Positions 22,628 through 35,559 of a stretch of DNA of 64,000 bases are shown in pieces. The DNA comes from Patiria miniata (taxonomy: Eukaryota; Echinodermata; Asteroidea; Valvatida; Asterinidae): positions 4,994,777 through 5,058,776 of the forward strand of contig NW_024037076.1 of the NCBI RefSeq assembly GCF_015706575.1. The letters are read 5' to 3'. The notes beneath the pieces were generated by a model. The model saw only the letters and a program-made list of their open reading frames with translations. It did no database searches and had not been told where the DNA came from. Made by a program: the position numbers and the translations under genes. Numbering within the stretch: position 1 is the first letter of the stretch; each line of letters begins with the position of its first letter.

Positions 22628-23251
22628 CATAAATACCTCAGACAGTTTAGCCATTCCTATTGGTCGAGAGCCCGTCACGTGGCCGGTCTTAAACGGATGA
22701 TAAAGACATGGCTAGCTGGTCTTAAACACTTTTCCAGTGTCACATAAAATGTGGACTCCTAAAAATCCAGTGCCTCTTACCGTTTCATTGGTTGATCGTT
22801 CACAATCCTCACGTAGGCATGCGCAACACTACCAGTGAGTCAGAATTTTATAGTTCTAAATTCAAAACGCAACGCCCCTGGTGCGTTCTGCGCGACATCG
22901 CGCAGAACGTGCTACGCGCGCGTCAATCTCCATAAAAGGGTTGTTTACATCTTACTCGCCAGCTGAACACTCCATTATTTTGCTAGAGGGATGTTTCAAA
23001 AAGCTGGAGTGAACTTGTTGATCAAAATCGGGATTTTTTGAACGAATTATTTGATTTTTTTTTACCGAAAAGGTATTTATGAATGGGAAAAAATATATGC
23101 TCGGTCGGTATTAATCACTTTGTTTAAGACTGCTTAGAGTCTGGGTGCTGATAATTACCTTCGCCTCCCGCTCGGGTAATTATCAGCACCCAGACTCTAA
23201 GTGGTATTAAACAGAGTGATAAAAACCTCTGGAGCACACATTTATTCCCTT
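22628..23251 (+). mobile_element. Hairpin-ended element, copy D
   Basis: 624 bp, a few percent different from B and C. It lies at a different place in the tandem unit: CAATTAAAAG in the uninterrupted units is split with ATT on both sides, consistent with a 3-bp target duplication. Confidence 0.88.
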
Positions 23252-24340
23252 ATTAAAAGTGAATAAGATTCGGAATGAATTTCTCGTGATAAAACACTAT
23301 ATTTTCTTTAAATCATAATGAATGTACTCTTCCACGGTTTCCGTCAATTTCTAAATTTGTTGCGTCAAATATCATGGCAGATTATTGGAAGAGATTTTAA
23401 TTAAATGCAATCTGTTATTCTGTAGTTATCGTTTCCAAAAAGAGTGTTGTTTTTTTTGTTTAATTAAAAGTGACTTAAATTCGGAATGAATTTATCGCAA
23501 TAAAACACTATATTTTCTTAAAATAATATTAAATTTATTCTTGCTCAGTTCCCGCCAATTTATACAATTGTTGTGTCAAATATCATGGCCAATATTCGGA
23601 CGCAATTTCAATGAATGCAATTCGTTGTTCTGCAGTTATTGTCTCCAGAAATTGTGTTTTGATCCGCAGTACTCGTATAGTAACAGCGCCCTCTTTCGAT
23701 GGACGATTGCGTTTTAAATAAAATTGATTTTGTACAACATAACATGAGTGTCGAGTCTCGAATCAAGACTACAAACATACGTAGCTCATCAGCGGCGTCG
23801 CGCATCATGCATGCATCGTTAAACGTACACCTCAAAAGCTTCAAAAACCAGTGGCGGTTGCGGGATCGGTAAGTCCGATTTATTTCAATAAAGCGAAATG
23901 GTATTATTAACATCTTTGGTTTATACGGGTATGGGAAGGAAAGTTGGCTTCGTTTGAATTAATCCTGTTTGAAAGAATCGAAACCAGGGAGTTTGGTGTA
24001 GGCTACAACTTACCAACAAACAACGTAAACTTCATCACAGTACACATGTATATCTGGCCATCAGTCACTTGTTGCATGGAGGAACCAGGCTATAACATGA
24101 CTATGAAAAAAAAATGAGTATGAGCATGATGAGACTGGTCTGAAATTTTCAAAAGTTTTTTCTCAGTAAATACTTCAATATATTCCCTGCTAAATTTGAT
24201 TTTAGGATATATTATCACTTTCTGATGGCTGATACTTTTACTTTTAGTGATCGCAGTGGCTATCGTTACGGCAGCCGTAATGCATTTCCCATTTTCTATC
24301 GTTACTGTAGACTGCGGTACAACTATAGAATGCAGGGCCA

Positions 24341-24590
24341 CTTTACTCTACATCCACGCCTCCGTACGGCTGCGTGGAGGCGTGGAGCCGCAGTCGACCT
24401 ACCTCCGAAAATCGATCGTGGCGTCGTGGAGCCGCAGTCGATATCTCCGAGAATTGCGCCCTCTATCGGTAAGCGTCTCTGCGACTCCGTGACTCTGCGC
24501 CTCCACCACTCCAGTGCCCCGCGTCTCCGCGACTAGACTCTGCGACTCCACGACTCCGCGCCTCTGCCACTCGTACGCGTACTTTCTTGT
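24341..24590. repeat. GC-rich stretch of GCGACTCC-like short repeats
   Basis: Many short direct and inverted copies of words such as GGAGCCGCAGTCG and GCGACTCCACGACTCC, in contrast with the AT-rich surroundings. Possibly a degenerate element; nature unknown. Confidence 0.45.
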
Positions 24591-24962
24591 CCACCACCCA
24601 ACTCAGTATCATCCGTGTACCTATTTTCGATGCATCAAGTTTTCGAGGTTCGTACCACACAACCAGTTGATTTGTTGTGTTCGATACAGACCACATACAT
24701 GTACTTGTACTTGTACGTGTTCCACCGCCAGCCAAAAAATGTGGAAACCGAAGGCTATGTTGGTGTTTTTCGCTTGCTTGAGATAAATCCTTACACCCTC
24801 GAAAACGGGTAGATCTTTTGTTCTTTTTTTCTTTTTCTTTTTAAAAACATTTGTTTTTCTTTTTAAAACTCCTATTTTAAGACTTTTTATTACTTAGAAA
24901 TGATCGGTTCCTATAAATGAGAGAAAATACAATGTAACCGTGTCACTGCTACCCGGTAGCTT

Positions 24963-25805
24963 TGTCACGCCCCAACTATCGCATCGGTCCCAACTATAGT
25001 TGGGACTGTCCCAACTATAGTGCGGCAGTTGGGTCAGCCCAACTATAGTTAGGACTGGAGTTGCGCCGGATGCTTCATGCTTGATAGATCTTGTTGGATT
25101 AAATGTTCCGCGGCGCTGGCACCGTGTATTCGTCGTGCATGCATGCCGCAAGGCTGGCCGGTCACGTGGTACTGCCTAGTTGGATGAGTTGTCCAGCTGC
25201 TGGGTTGATTGTCCAGCAACATTTTGCAAAATTCAAAGATTGCCATGGCCGGCCAACTATAGATGGGCCCCACCCATAGCTAATGTCAAAGGTCCCAAGT
25301 AAAGTCGGACAGTATGTAACAGAGCTGTAGGGAATGTTTTATAGTCGTCGTACATCAATGTAAACTATAGTTGGGACCGCCAAATAAAAATATTGCGGTG
25401 GCCCAACTACAGATGGTCCCCACCCATAGATAATTTCATTGGTCCCAAGTAAAGTCAGATGTGTATTAGAGTTGTAGGGAATGTTTTATAATCGTACAAC
25501 AATGTACACTATAGTTGGGACCGCAAAATAAAAAGATTGGAGTGGCCCAACTATAGATTCGCCCCATCAATAACTAATTTCAGTGGTCCCCAGTAAAGTC
25601 AGACGTGTATCAGAGCTGTAGGGAACGTTTTACAGTTGTACATCAATGTAAACTATAGTTGGGACACCGCAAAATAAAAAGATCGGAGTGGCCCAACTAT
25701 AGATGGGCCAGCCCAACAGTGGAACTTACAGTTGGGACAGGCCCAACTATAGTTGGGACAGGCCCAACTATAGTTGGGACCGATGCGATAGTTGGGGGCG
25801 TGACA
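24963..25805. mobile_element. MITE with internal tandem units
   Basis: Ends TGTCACGCCCCAACTATCGC and the inverted GCGATAGTTGGGGGCGTGAC A, flanked by GCTT on both sides (24959-24962, 25806-25809). The interior holds about three tandem units of about 150 bp, each with GTCCCAAGTAAAGTC and ACTATAGTTGGGAC, and many palindromes CCCAACTATAGTTGGG. Confidence 0.85.
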
Positions 25806-25917
25806 GCTTCACTATATTCGAGGGATTTATGAAATTATGGAACACTGAACATACCCTGTAACTAAGTGAAGGACCCACCCACTATGGAAGACATGTTTGT
25901 CATGTTATTTCTGTTCA

Positions 25918-26272
25918 GGGGTCCGCTCATAAGTTCGACGCCTCATAGGTCCGACGCCTCATAAGTCCGACAAAACCGCATCCCCTAATCAAATAAAGGC
26001 CCATAAGTCCGACGCCTCAAAGGTCCGACGCCTCATAAGTCCGACGCCTCATAGGACCGACGCCTCATACGTCCGACGCCTCATAAGTCCGACAACGGAA
26101 AAACAAAGCGTTTAATTTGTCGGACTTATGAGACGTCGGACTTATGAGGCGTCGGACCTATGAGGCGGAATATATAAACGTTATGCCTCATACGTCCGAC
26201 GCCTCATAAGTCCGAAATGTCGGACTTATGAGGCGTCGGACCTATGAGGCGTCGGACTTATGATACGGCCCC
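25918..26272. mobile_element. hAT-like MITE with exact 8-bp target duplication
   Basis: 355 bp with inverted ends of about 55 bp starting GGGG, flanked by TCTGTTCA on both sides (25910-25917, 26273-26280). Nearly all of it is direct and inverted copies of CGACGCCTCATAAGTC. An 8-bp duplication is typical of hAT elements; the superfamily is inferred. Confidence 0.85.
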
Positions 26273-27913
26273 TCTGTTCAAACAGCGAAGTTTGATGTAA
26301 ATTACATTGTAATCATGACGCACTGTCTGGACACTTTAATCTAACCGCCTTGAATCCTTTAAAATCCTCTTTGCCAAAGTAGAGGAATTTAGAAGATTGA
26401 GGTTACATGTACACGTACATGTACGGCAAAAGTGCGTTACTGATTTCGTAGGATGCACGTGGTCAAGGTCTTTGGCCAGACCTTCTCCTTTTTTTGCTCA
26501 GCCATGCATAAATATGGGCCTAGATTATGCTTGAAAAAAAAAGTTGAAATCCTCCGTACTGCTCCAGGATGTCACTGGCCGAGCCTTGAGTCAATGCCGC
26601 AGGATTCAGGCAGTAGTCACCCCTCCACGGACCATATTCAAGACATAATGGAGGAATTTGCAGGATTGAGGCTATGCTTTTTTTCCATGAGGCCAATTGT
26701 AGGATTTTGCAGGATTGAGGCTACATTCCAGCAGAAAGGCCTAGGGAGATAGGGTTAAACCATGGAGAAATGTTTAAACCCACTACCCAAAATCAGTATT
26801 GTCATTAGCATCAACCCAATAACACTGCCATGTTATTTGGCAAGCAAACAGTTTTTCTTAATAATGTGACATGACATTTTTTAGCAAGCAAAGTTCATGA
26901 ATTTTCAAAGAAAACCCAATTTACACGTGTATGTTATTTTTTAATGATTTTACCAATATTTCATGAATTTCTAGTTAAAATTGTTTTGTAGTTCCTTGCT
27001 CAAACTTAGCGAACAATTTCCAGAAGTTTTTCAAACACAGAAGAAATTACATTTGTAATTCTATTTTAAGCTGAAGCACAACAATGTACAGTAAAATCAA
27101 AATCTTCAATCTTGACGATTTCATGGGCACAATTTTATAGAAATCACTCCAGACATGCCAGAAACATCTGGACCAATTGCAAAACAAATGTGTGTTTTGT
27201 ACAAGTACCAGCACAGAGCGCTGAACAATGATATCTCCTTTATTATGAATCAGGGCGTTTCACTGCACTATAAAAGTGAAGGGGTGAATTTGTGAAACCA
27301 AAAGGTTCACACTGTATGGCAACTACATGTATTTATTGTTAATAGCTACTCCACCATGACCGTTGGTCTCACACAAAAGTCACCAAGGTTCCATATTCGT
27401 GTGGGGTAAATCCGGCTAGGTGGAATCTTGTTGCCATGGCACTGGCACTGTTTACTGGTGGAAGGGTAATGTGGTTTTCCCCAAGGACATGTGGTGGGGG
27501 GGGGGGGGTTCATGCTTGGTATTGCTGGTTGAGTGTTGACCATGTTTGAGATGTATACATGTATACCATAGAGAAAGGACCACAATAACACAGTTCGAAT
27601 TGGAAAGAATACATGTACAAGAAGTATCCACAGATGCCACTTCTCTGGCTGTGTACAACGTCAATAGAGGGCCGAGTGCATTTTTGATGTATTTTCTAAC
27701 AAAATTGGAAATGTTTCTCAGTCCCAGATTCATGTCTTTTCAGCATTTTTGCAATGACTGACCTTCATTAAGATAATGTGTGTATGATGACAAAAGTTGC
27801 AGTCAGGATGCAACATTCTTTCCTTAAAATCATTTTTTTAAGTCATCGTTTAATTAATAACCAACTACACTTTGAAGAGTTATGAAAGTAAAAATACCGG
27901 TACATGTACGGTA

Positions 27914-28420
27914 GTTAATATCTACAACATTTTGCTTTTGCTGTAATTTTCAGTAATGGATGGATTTGGGTGTTAGTATTTTATAGCGAAATTGTTACAC
28001 TGACTTGTTTAAAGTTTTGTGTTTATAGATGCTGAAAAAACCAAGAAAAATATTTTGTTCTTGTAGTCTGGTTCCCTGACCCTACCGGTACTTAAGATGA
28101 AACGGACCAATTTTTCTAGCAGGCTTACACCCGTTCACAAATGTGTAACTGATTGCAATCAAAATTTGGACTGCTGTAACTAAATTTGGTAAATTGGGGG
28201 CAGTATTTGAAAAAAAAGTTTTTGTTTTTTTCAAATCCAACGATGGTCGGCCAACTATCGTTGGAAATTATACAAAAATTCCACTTTTCTTGAAAATTAC
28301 ATAACATTAGGTGCCAAGATTTCACATGATGCTTGAGACTTTAATACAGTCAAGCAAAGTATTTCATAATAATTTGGTAGATTTGTTTTTGTTTGACCTT
28401 TAGTTGCAAGTTGTTCTCGA
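27914..28420. mobile_element. MITE family S, copy 2
   Basis: Same interior blocks as copies 1 and 3 (GTTCTTGTAGTCTGGTT, CCAACGATGGTCGGCC). The right end is worn. Edges approximate. Confidence 0.7.
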
Positions 28421-29405
28421 AATTGACATAATTTTTACAAATGATGTGTTTGTGATATTTTGTTATCGTTACCTCAAATTAAAAGCAAAATTCCAGAGAT
28501 TGCCTTGCCTGATCGGTTAGTATTTAGAACAAACCACACAAATGCTTCCCTCTAGTTGTTTATGTAATTATTTTTCACATGTTTAGTGAACATTTGAAAT
28601 GAAAATAAATTGTACATAATGTACACACATCCATGAACATACATACACGTGCATGAAGTTGTTCAGCAACAAACCAGTATCATACCGATAACCACTAAAT
28701 GGACAAGTCTAATGTCCAAAATGTTGAGACACAAAAACAGTCCCAGCAACTGTCTGCTTGACGAATGCCCAGCAGATAAGAACGATCGATAACAAAATTG
28801 TTCAAATACGGACTGGGCTATTACGTGTGCAATTCACAAGACCTGACCTATATAATGGTTCAAGTGTTTGGCGTAGTACGAATGGCGAGCAGATGGTCCC
28901 AACTCCAAGTCGAGCTGTGTTATTTTCATCCTGTCCACCACAAAAATATTTCTACTTGATTTTTAATAATTGCTTGAAACGGAATTAACATCTGTGCTTC
29001 GGTGAGTTCATTCCCAAACCTTGATCATGCATGCATACTAGTCTGTAGGATAAACTTTAACCTGTGTGAAAACCATATGGTCCACAGTACATCTAATCAG
29101 TCTGGTATTCCAACTGCTCTGGCGCAAGTGAAAGTGTCAAGATTTGTTTTTCTTTGGAACATTAGCTGTTTGCATGCAGAATTATAGAGGGTACTTACTG
29201 TACTGGTCAGCAAAATTTGGAAAAAAAGTTACATATTGTTCTGCATTTTCATACGTGTACATGTACACGTAAGTACAAAGTTTTAAATAAAAGTTTAGAC
29301 TGCACATGTCATGTTTATAATTTCTTTATTCATTGTATACATTGTATACATTGTACTAATGTATATGTACTCATGTAAATTTTGTGAGAATATTACCAGT
29401 ACAAA

Positions 29406-30375
29406 GGGTTTGGTCTTAACTTTTTTCACCCTGGCTACTGCACTGAAACATACTGATAACTAGCTGGCGGGCATTTTCACAAGCCCGCATGATTTTTTTC
29501 TTTTGTAGAGTGTGTCTTGAACAACAATGTGCACGTGAACATGTACATATGTAGAACACTTTATTTAGAGCCTTAAATTTGACCCATGCGCGCTTCAGGG
29601 CCCTCGAAAAGGAAAATAAACGTGTAAAAGGCAGGGTTTTTGAACTTAGTTTTGGTACATTAATTTCTTAAGGAAAGCACTCTCAGATTTTTATAGAAAC
29701 TGAACAATCGCATGACGTCAAAGAGAATAATCGTGCCAAAATTTGACATCGCTCTCACTTACGAAAACTTCCGTGTGGACTCCTGGAACTTGATCACTCG
29801 TTCAAGCTTGAAAATTTATGTCATTGGGTAAGAACTTAAACTTAAACAGGAGACTCAAATATGCCTTTTGGGACGGAAAATTTTTCGCAGAAACTTGAAG
29901 GATTTATTTTCACAAACAAATCTAAAATAACAGTTGGTAAGAAAGTAAACGTGATCCAAACGAGCTGAATAAATCTAGAGTTCAATGGTAGATGTACATG
30001 TATGTAGGTACTGGTAAACCGAGGGTCAAAAATCATTTTCGTTCTCACGCAGTAGGTGTTGTGAAAACAGACGTGACCTTAGAACAAAAATAGGTCGTGA
30101 GTTAAATTTGTTTTTACCCATTTCCAACTGATTTCTCATCTATTCTGAGGCAATTTTTGCAGTGTTTTTAATAAACAAAGCTAATATTTTAACCTAATAA
30201 AACAGTTGATAGAATGATACACAAATTGATACAGGTTTGCTTTATGAATTTCATGATTTATTTCTTCCTGTCCTTTCGTCTTCACCGTAGCCCAATATTT
30301 TGTTCACTAGCCCGTCGCTGTTTTGACTGTTGACTAGCATTTGGCTAGCGGGCCACCGTTAATTTCGAACCCTGG
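29406..30375 (-). mobile_element. Family T element, long copy (hAT-like ends)
   Basis: Inverted relative to the copy at 42025-42802. Right end has TTTGGCTAGCGGGCC and TTCGAACCCTG; flanks match over GTACAAA (29399-29405, 30376-30382). Non-coding. Confidence 0.7.
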
Positions 30376-32313
30376 GTACAAATGTACATGTTCAAGCACC
30401 GATACGTACAATGTACATGTACATTGTGTATCCATTTCCATTTGTATGTATAATTTACAAAACTACATACGGGTACGTACGTCACTCCATGGATTTGTGT
30501 AAAAAAAGGTCTCCTGTGTTTTTTTGGTAAAGTAAAAAAAAAAAAAATCATGATAATGAACGTTCAGAAAAAGTTTTATTTGCAATGTTACGATATGTTG
30601 TGTGCAGTTGCAGTAAATGTAATTTTTTTATTTGTCCCAAATTTTTACAATCCATGTTTTGCCAGTGTTTGCCTTTAAATATTTACCGGTATACATCAAC
30701 ATATATATACATGTACACACATGTACATGTACACGTAAATTTATGTTTGTATGGTACAGATGGTTTACAGACAATGTCTTTGAAGGTACAAAATGTACAT
30801 GTAAATTTGTACATGTACCGGTATTTATTAATTGTCACATTAAAATATCTAGAGTCGAGATAAATAAGAAAAGGGAATTTTTGTAACCATAACAATGTGT
30901 TATAAATTATGCAGATTAACATCCTCAGAACAGATGTGAAAGTGAAAGTTACACATGAATTCCCAGACAGTCTTTTTCCCATTCTGTTCTCATAGGAATC
31001 AGTCATGGTCTGTCCCTTCACCCAACACCAATCAATCATCATCCTGTGCAATATATATGGAAAACCAACTTTATTATATTGTGTGATCAGAGAACTGGTA
31101 CTGTACAGATGGCTGTACCTTCCTTCCCCTTAGACATTGAAATGTAGGCCTACTGTCAATATGCATACCGGTATGGTTCATTGTGACTGAGTGGCATACT
31201 GGTACCACTTGATTCAGTTGAAAACATCTCTCTTTGAGACGTGCTTAAAAAGTCAGTGTACATTGTACATGTTAAGATTTCATAGCTTGTACTGTAGTGT
31301 ACAATCAATGTACCGGTATGCTTACACTTTTGCAGTAAACATGTACAGTAGTACAGGGTAAATATTGTGTACATTGTACATTATTGGTGGTTCAGTGCGG
31401 GACGTTCATTTTGGACAGTGTGTTTATTATAATCAAAGTTATATTCATAAAGTGCAGTTAAATGTACACATCGTCGTACTACAACTGTACTACAACTGTA
31501 CAACAACACAATTTTGATTTAAAAAGAATTTATTCATGCAACTTTTCTGATAGTAGAAATTGGCTCGAAACACCATAAATTTGAACGTACTCAGACAAAT
31601 TTATTTTTGTGGTACAGGTACCGGTACTTATTAATACATTTTTCAGATAAAAGTAATGGCTGAACTGTTGAACATTCTAAGTTTCAATAACAGGTAATTC
31701 TAGTCAACATTTGAAGTGAGATATTTTATTGCCCCCAGAAATATTCTTTGATCTCACCGACCTCTCCAAAAAAACCAAAACTAACCACAACAACAAACAA
31801 ACGAACAAAAGTTGAAGTCTGGGTAAAAAGAACTGTTACCTGCAATATTTACTTGATAAATTTGTTTTAGGCGAAGTAAAAAAAAGACATGTTTGTCGTC
31901 CCCGCCCGCTTCCTTTATGAAGGCCGCCTGGATTTTTTTTATTATTTTTTATTTTTGAAAAATGCAGTAAAAAAACACCGAAATGAATCACAACTTTTGG
32001 CGGTTAAAGCAAATGCATCTAAAACTGTTCATTGTAGACCAACACAACTCTGAATGACACTGTAAATATGTTCAGTTCTCTTGTCCAACTTGTCTTTCAT
32101 TTTAAAAGTGTCTTTGAACAGTGGAAACACCAACGGTTGCAGGAAATTTTAAAATGGCGGCCATCTTAAAAATAATAAAAAATAAAAGCCCCTCTTCCTC
32201 CTTTTTTAAAAAAAAATCCAGATGAGAAACATGTTTGTTGTTTTTTTATTCGGCCTTACATGTACCAGGTATATGTAAACAACATATCAACTGTTTTTTT
32301 TTTTTTATTTCAG

Positions 32314-32743
32314 GAGTGATCTGCATACAGTTACAACAGTAGACAGCCTGAACATCAGTTGATACCCACAAAATGCCAGAACAAGCTGTCTGCATTGTTT
32401 TCCCAGATGAATTTTAGTCATCGAAGAAAAATTCAGACTGTCCCTACGATGTACGTCATACATCTACTTCATGTACGTCATGTACATTGCTAAAGAGGTC
32501 AGAACCGAGCAGCATAAGCACCATGCCTAAAGTTGAGATGTCTGTTTGATGGTTAAAATAAACTCCCACATAGTGGAAAAGGAAGGAAGTGAATAATTGT
32601 GTCCATCGCTATGTTTGTGTGGCAAACTCCTTTTGAGGTCAAAGGTTACTGTCATGATGGGCCAGCCAGATCACATGAAGCACAAGACCTTGGTCGTGGC
32701 TGTTTGTGCAGAAGATGGCCTTGCAGAAAGCAGTAAAGTTTGT
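32314..32743 (+). other. AKNA: Possible upstream 5' UTR exon of AKNA
   Basis: A long T tract plus CAG acceptor at 32313 and a strong GTAAGT donor at 32744. Its first bases (GTGATCTGCATACAGTT) resemble those of the UTR exon at 35560 (GTGATCAGCAGACAGTT). No coding needed. Speculative. Confidence 0.3.
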
Positions 32744-33324
32744 GTAAGTCCTGTTTTGATTTCGAAATGTGATTTTTTTTTTATAAAAAAGTGCAAACAG
32801 TAAGGTATTGCTTTCTGTCCTGAGTAAAGTTTTCGCTTCCATGGACCTAAATATGCTATTTGTAAGATCTAAACAATTGTTGCATTGCCAAATTTTAAAA
32901 AGGAGTTATTTGTACATACATGTATACATTGAGTGATACTACATAGGGTCAACAAAACAAAAGTTGGGGGAAAGCAGGTCAAAGTGTGGTTGAGTAGGCC
33001 TACATATATAGAGTCACATTCAGCTGTTGACTTGAGTCGAGTCAAAAGTTCAAGCCCTCTACAAATTTGTCCCACATCTTGTTTCTCTACAGTGCTACAT
33101 GTATGCTGACGTCACCGGTAAATAGCACGCAGTGGCAGAAGTGCATGCACACATTGAAACATTTGATTTCATTTTCCACCTACATTTTGATAAAGTACTT
33201 CCTTTTTAAAGAGGGTTTCAAGTACCAATATACATACATGTATACAATCATGATGTGCATAGTGGTTATTTCATTTGGCATAAGGCCAGCTAGTGTAAAG
33301 GGTTATCGAACTAAGTGTTAACAA

Positions 33325-33843
33325 TTAAAGATATAGTCCATCATTTGTAATTTGTGCATTTTGTTCGTTTGAAGCAACAAAAGTGTTCAAAATCTAATGA
33401 AGGATACTGAACAACGAACCTGATGAAGTTTCAGCTAAGCTTCAGCTGTATATTCCGCGAAAAACAGCATTCTAGGATCTCAATTTCAAATCAAAAGTTA
33501 CTGAATCATGTTTTGAATTGTTTTGAATTGCAGCTAGACGCGACGGCGCGCACTGATCCGACGAATTATAGCAACCGCACGCGCGCGTGCGTCGTGCCAA
33601 TGCTTGCGCGCGCTTCGCCGAATAACAAAACGAACTACTAATTTAAATTTTCCTACGGTGCGTCTTAAGACGCACCGTTGGAAAGGCCTTCTTTCGTTGA
33701 TTACTTCAAAATGACAGCTTCCCAGAAAGAATAATTTCACAGGGAGTTTAGTTCCCTTACTATCTTTCAACCAAGTTTGTTTTTCAACAATAATTACGCC
33801 AGTTACTTTTCGAGTGGCTGCAAATGATGGACTATAGCTGTAA
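33325..33843 (+). mobile_element. MITE family R, copy 1
   Basis: Inverted ends TATAGTCCATCATTTG and CAAATGATGGACTATA next to TTAA-like flanks. Central 22-bp palindrome made of GGTGCGTCTT and its complement at about 33655-33676. Five further copies lie in AKNA introns. Confidence 0.82.
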
Positions 33844-34346
33844 GGCACGAACTGTAGCATTATTGGTTATTAGTTGTCAACACTATTTTGTCATCACTAA
33901 TACTACGGTACTAATGACAGTAACGTACAACCCAGGCACACATTTGTGTATTATGGAGGATGTTGACTTTTTATGTCATTCATGCAGCATGCATTGCCCA
34001 TGAATCACTCCAATTTCACCTGATGTATTGCAACAAGCAGTGAAGTTACGTTTTGTATCGGTATGTGTACATGTACATGTACATGTATAGAATGTCTGGT
34101 GTTAAGTCACTGTGTGCCGTAGTGTTGACAGCTTAACTCTTGGAGACCTCAGATGATTCCGCTGTATTGATAAACACACAAGCGATATCAAAATGCAGTG
34201 CCAAGCATTCACAGACTACAAATGTATAATGTGCATTGTAATTATGACCCTGTAGCACCCAAAACCACCCAAGCATTAACGATTTTATAGATTCTTCAGT
34301 AAATCCATGTACATGTACACTGTATTACATGTACCGGTACTACGTA

Positions 34347-34699
34347 AGCCCTTTTCACACTACCGGTAGAGCCTCTTAACCCGGGTTGAACTCACCCTGG
34401 GCGAACCCAGTGCCGCCCCAGGTTGAGTTTTTGATTTTTCAACCCCGCATCATTTCACACTTGTTTCATGCAAATCAAGCTTATTATGCTCAGTTACTAC
34501 TGTTTTGAACCCTGGCAAGACTTTCACCCCGGGTTGAAAATCTCAACCCTGGTCTGGAGCAGGGTTGAGTTCAACCCGGGGCAAAATCAATTTTGGGGTT
34601 GACGCAGGGTTGATATTCTTCAAGTGTGAAACGACGCATGTTTTCAACCCTGCGCCAACCCCGGGTCAACCCCGAGATTTGTCTAATGTGAAAAGGGCT
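34347..34699. mobile_element. TA-flanked MITE, AGCCCTTTTCACAC ends
   Basis: Ends AGCCCTTTTCACAC and GTGAAAAGGGCT with TA on each side. Interior is rich in CAACCCGGGTTGA-like words in both directions. Confidence 0.8.
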
Positions 34700-34865
34700 T
34701 AAATGTGCCAGTGGGAAGATGTAGCCCTACTGTGTACAGCATTACAATTTGTACATGTACAGCGTACGCATTTTTTGGTAGAAGCAGCAGTTATACCGGT
34801 ATGTGAAGATTAACATCTCAGATTGTAGATTGTTTCGAGAATATGATTTGTAGTACACGAAAATG

Positions 34866-34990
34866 TTTGAACCCAACTCTGTAGCACTGGCTCTTTGGAA
34901 CAATACGCGCAACGCTGAACGCGCACACAAATACCGCGTCATGGAACAAGACTGATCCTAACTGTTGAATAGTATTTCCCATTCCCCATG
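34866..34990 (-). repeat. Interspersed repeat shared with 7258-7415
   Basis: Inverted relative to the copy in whirlin intron 5 (GTTTGAACCCAACTC ... TGATCCTAACTGTTG). Confidence 0.6.
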
Positions 34991-35162
34991 GGCGGAAAGT
35001 ACTTAATATGATATGAAACAGTGACAATATACCTGTTTTATACATGTAGGCCTATGCAAAGGCAAAAATGTAATGGAGTGAAAAGTTGTTGACCTGATTG
35101 ATCAGGTTTTGGATTCCCAATGTTTTTGTTAAAAGGTAAAAACTGATTTTAACAATTTGAGT

Positions 35163-35528
35163 GCCATGGAGTGCCGTGGCCTCGTGGTAATAAGGGCATT
35201 GAATTCGTGGTCTGCGGGTAATTCTGCGGGTTGTGGGTTCGAGTCCAGCCTGGGGTCATGGTGCGTGTGCCCTTGGGCAAGGCACTTGTCACTCATTGCT
35301 TCTCTCGACCCAGGAGTAAATGGGTACCTATGAGGGCAGTGATGGAATATTGAATTTGCTTGATTGCGCCTAACAGGCAGTATCAAGCTGTATACTCCCC
35401 AGGGAGCTGAGATGGTATTTGGAATGTTTAGTTGGCCCAATGATCAGGGGTAATAATAATACTGTAAGCGCTGTGATTTAGTTTACTAATAAAGAGCATT
35501 CTTAAATGCCGATTATTATTATATTATT
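35163..35528 (+). mobile_element. tRNA-derived SINE, second type
   Basis: tRNA-like head with TGGCCTCGTGG (A box) and GGTTCGAGTCC (B box, 35236-35246), a CCTTGGGCAAGGCACTTGTC block, and an ATT-rich 3' end. Related to the fragment at 60355-60560. Confidence 0.8.
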
Positions 35529-35559
35529 AATTTAAAAATGTTACTCTGATCTGTTGCAG

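Larger units (their letters stand above)
19810..23690 (+). repeat. Tandem array of about 210-bp units
   Basis: Nine units recognisable by the block ATTGTCTCCACAAAG and relatives, near 20017, 20835, 21047, 21337, 21547, 22381, 22594, 23424 and 23637. Each also has CGGTTCCCGTCAATTTTC and AGTGACTAAGATTCGGAATG. Spacing is 200-213 bp except where a 625-bp element interrupts (three times) and once where a unit is about 80 bp longer. Confidence 0.88.
19318..35559. other. Intergenic region between divergent WHRN and AKNA
   Basis: About 16 kb without a supported coding exon. Left part: whirlin 5' UTR/promoter and the tandem array. Middle: MITEs at 24963-26272, 27914-28420, 29406-30375, 33325-33843, 34347-34699. 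Right: probable AKNA 5' UTR exons. The stretches 26281-27913, 28421-29405 and 30376-32313 hold nothing recognised beyond dispersed ACATGTAC palindromes. Confidence 0.6.

Noticed and set aside
25918-26272. Regular short repeats resembling a CRISPR array
   Set aside because: Repeats lie in both orientations without unique spacers, have inverted ends and an 8-bp target duplication; the context is an animal genome.
28758-29000. Possible AKNA first exon with GTGAGT donor at 28999
   Set aside because: Only one splice-like site and no promoter motif or continuity; too weak to list.
33423-33860. Open frames that recur near 43785 and 40436
   Set aside because: Parts of family R MITE copies; frames are not kept between copies.
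35163-35250. A tRNA gene
   Set aside because: A and B boxes are present but the cloverleaf is poor and the unit continues into a SINE body; same for 5700-5771 and 61184-61264.
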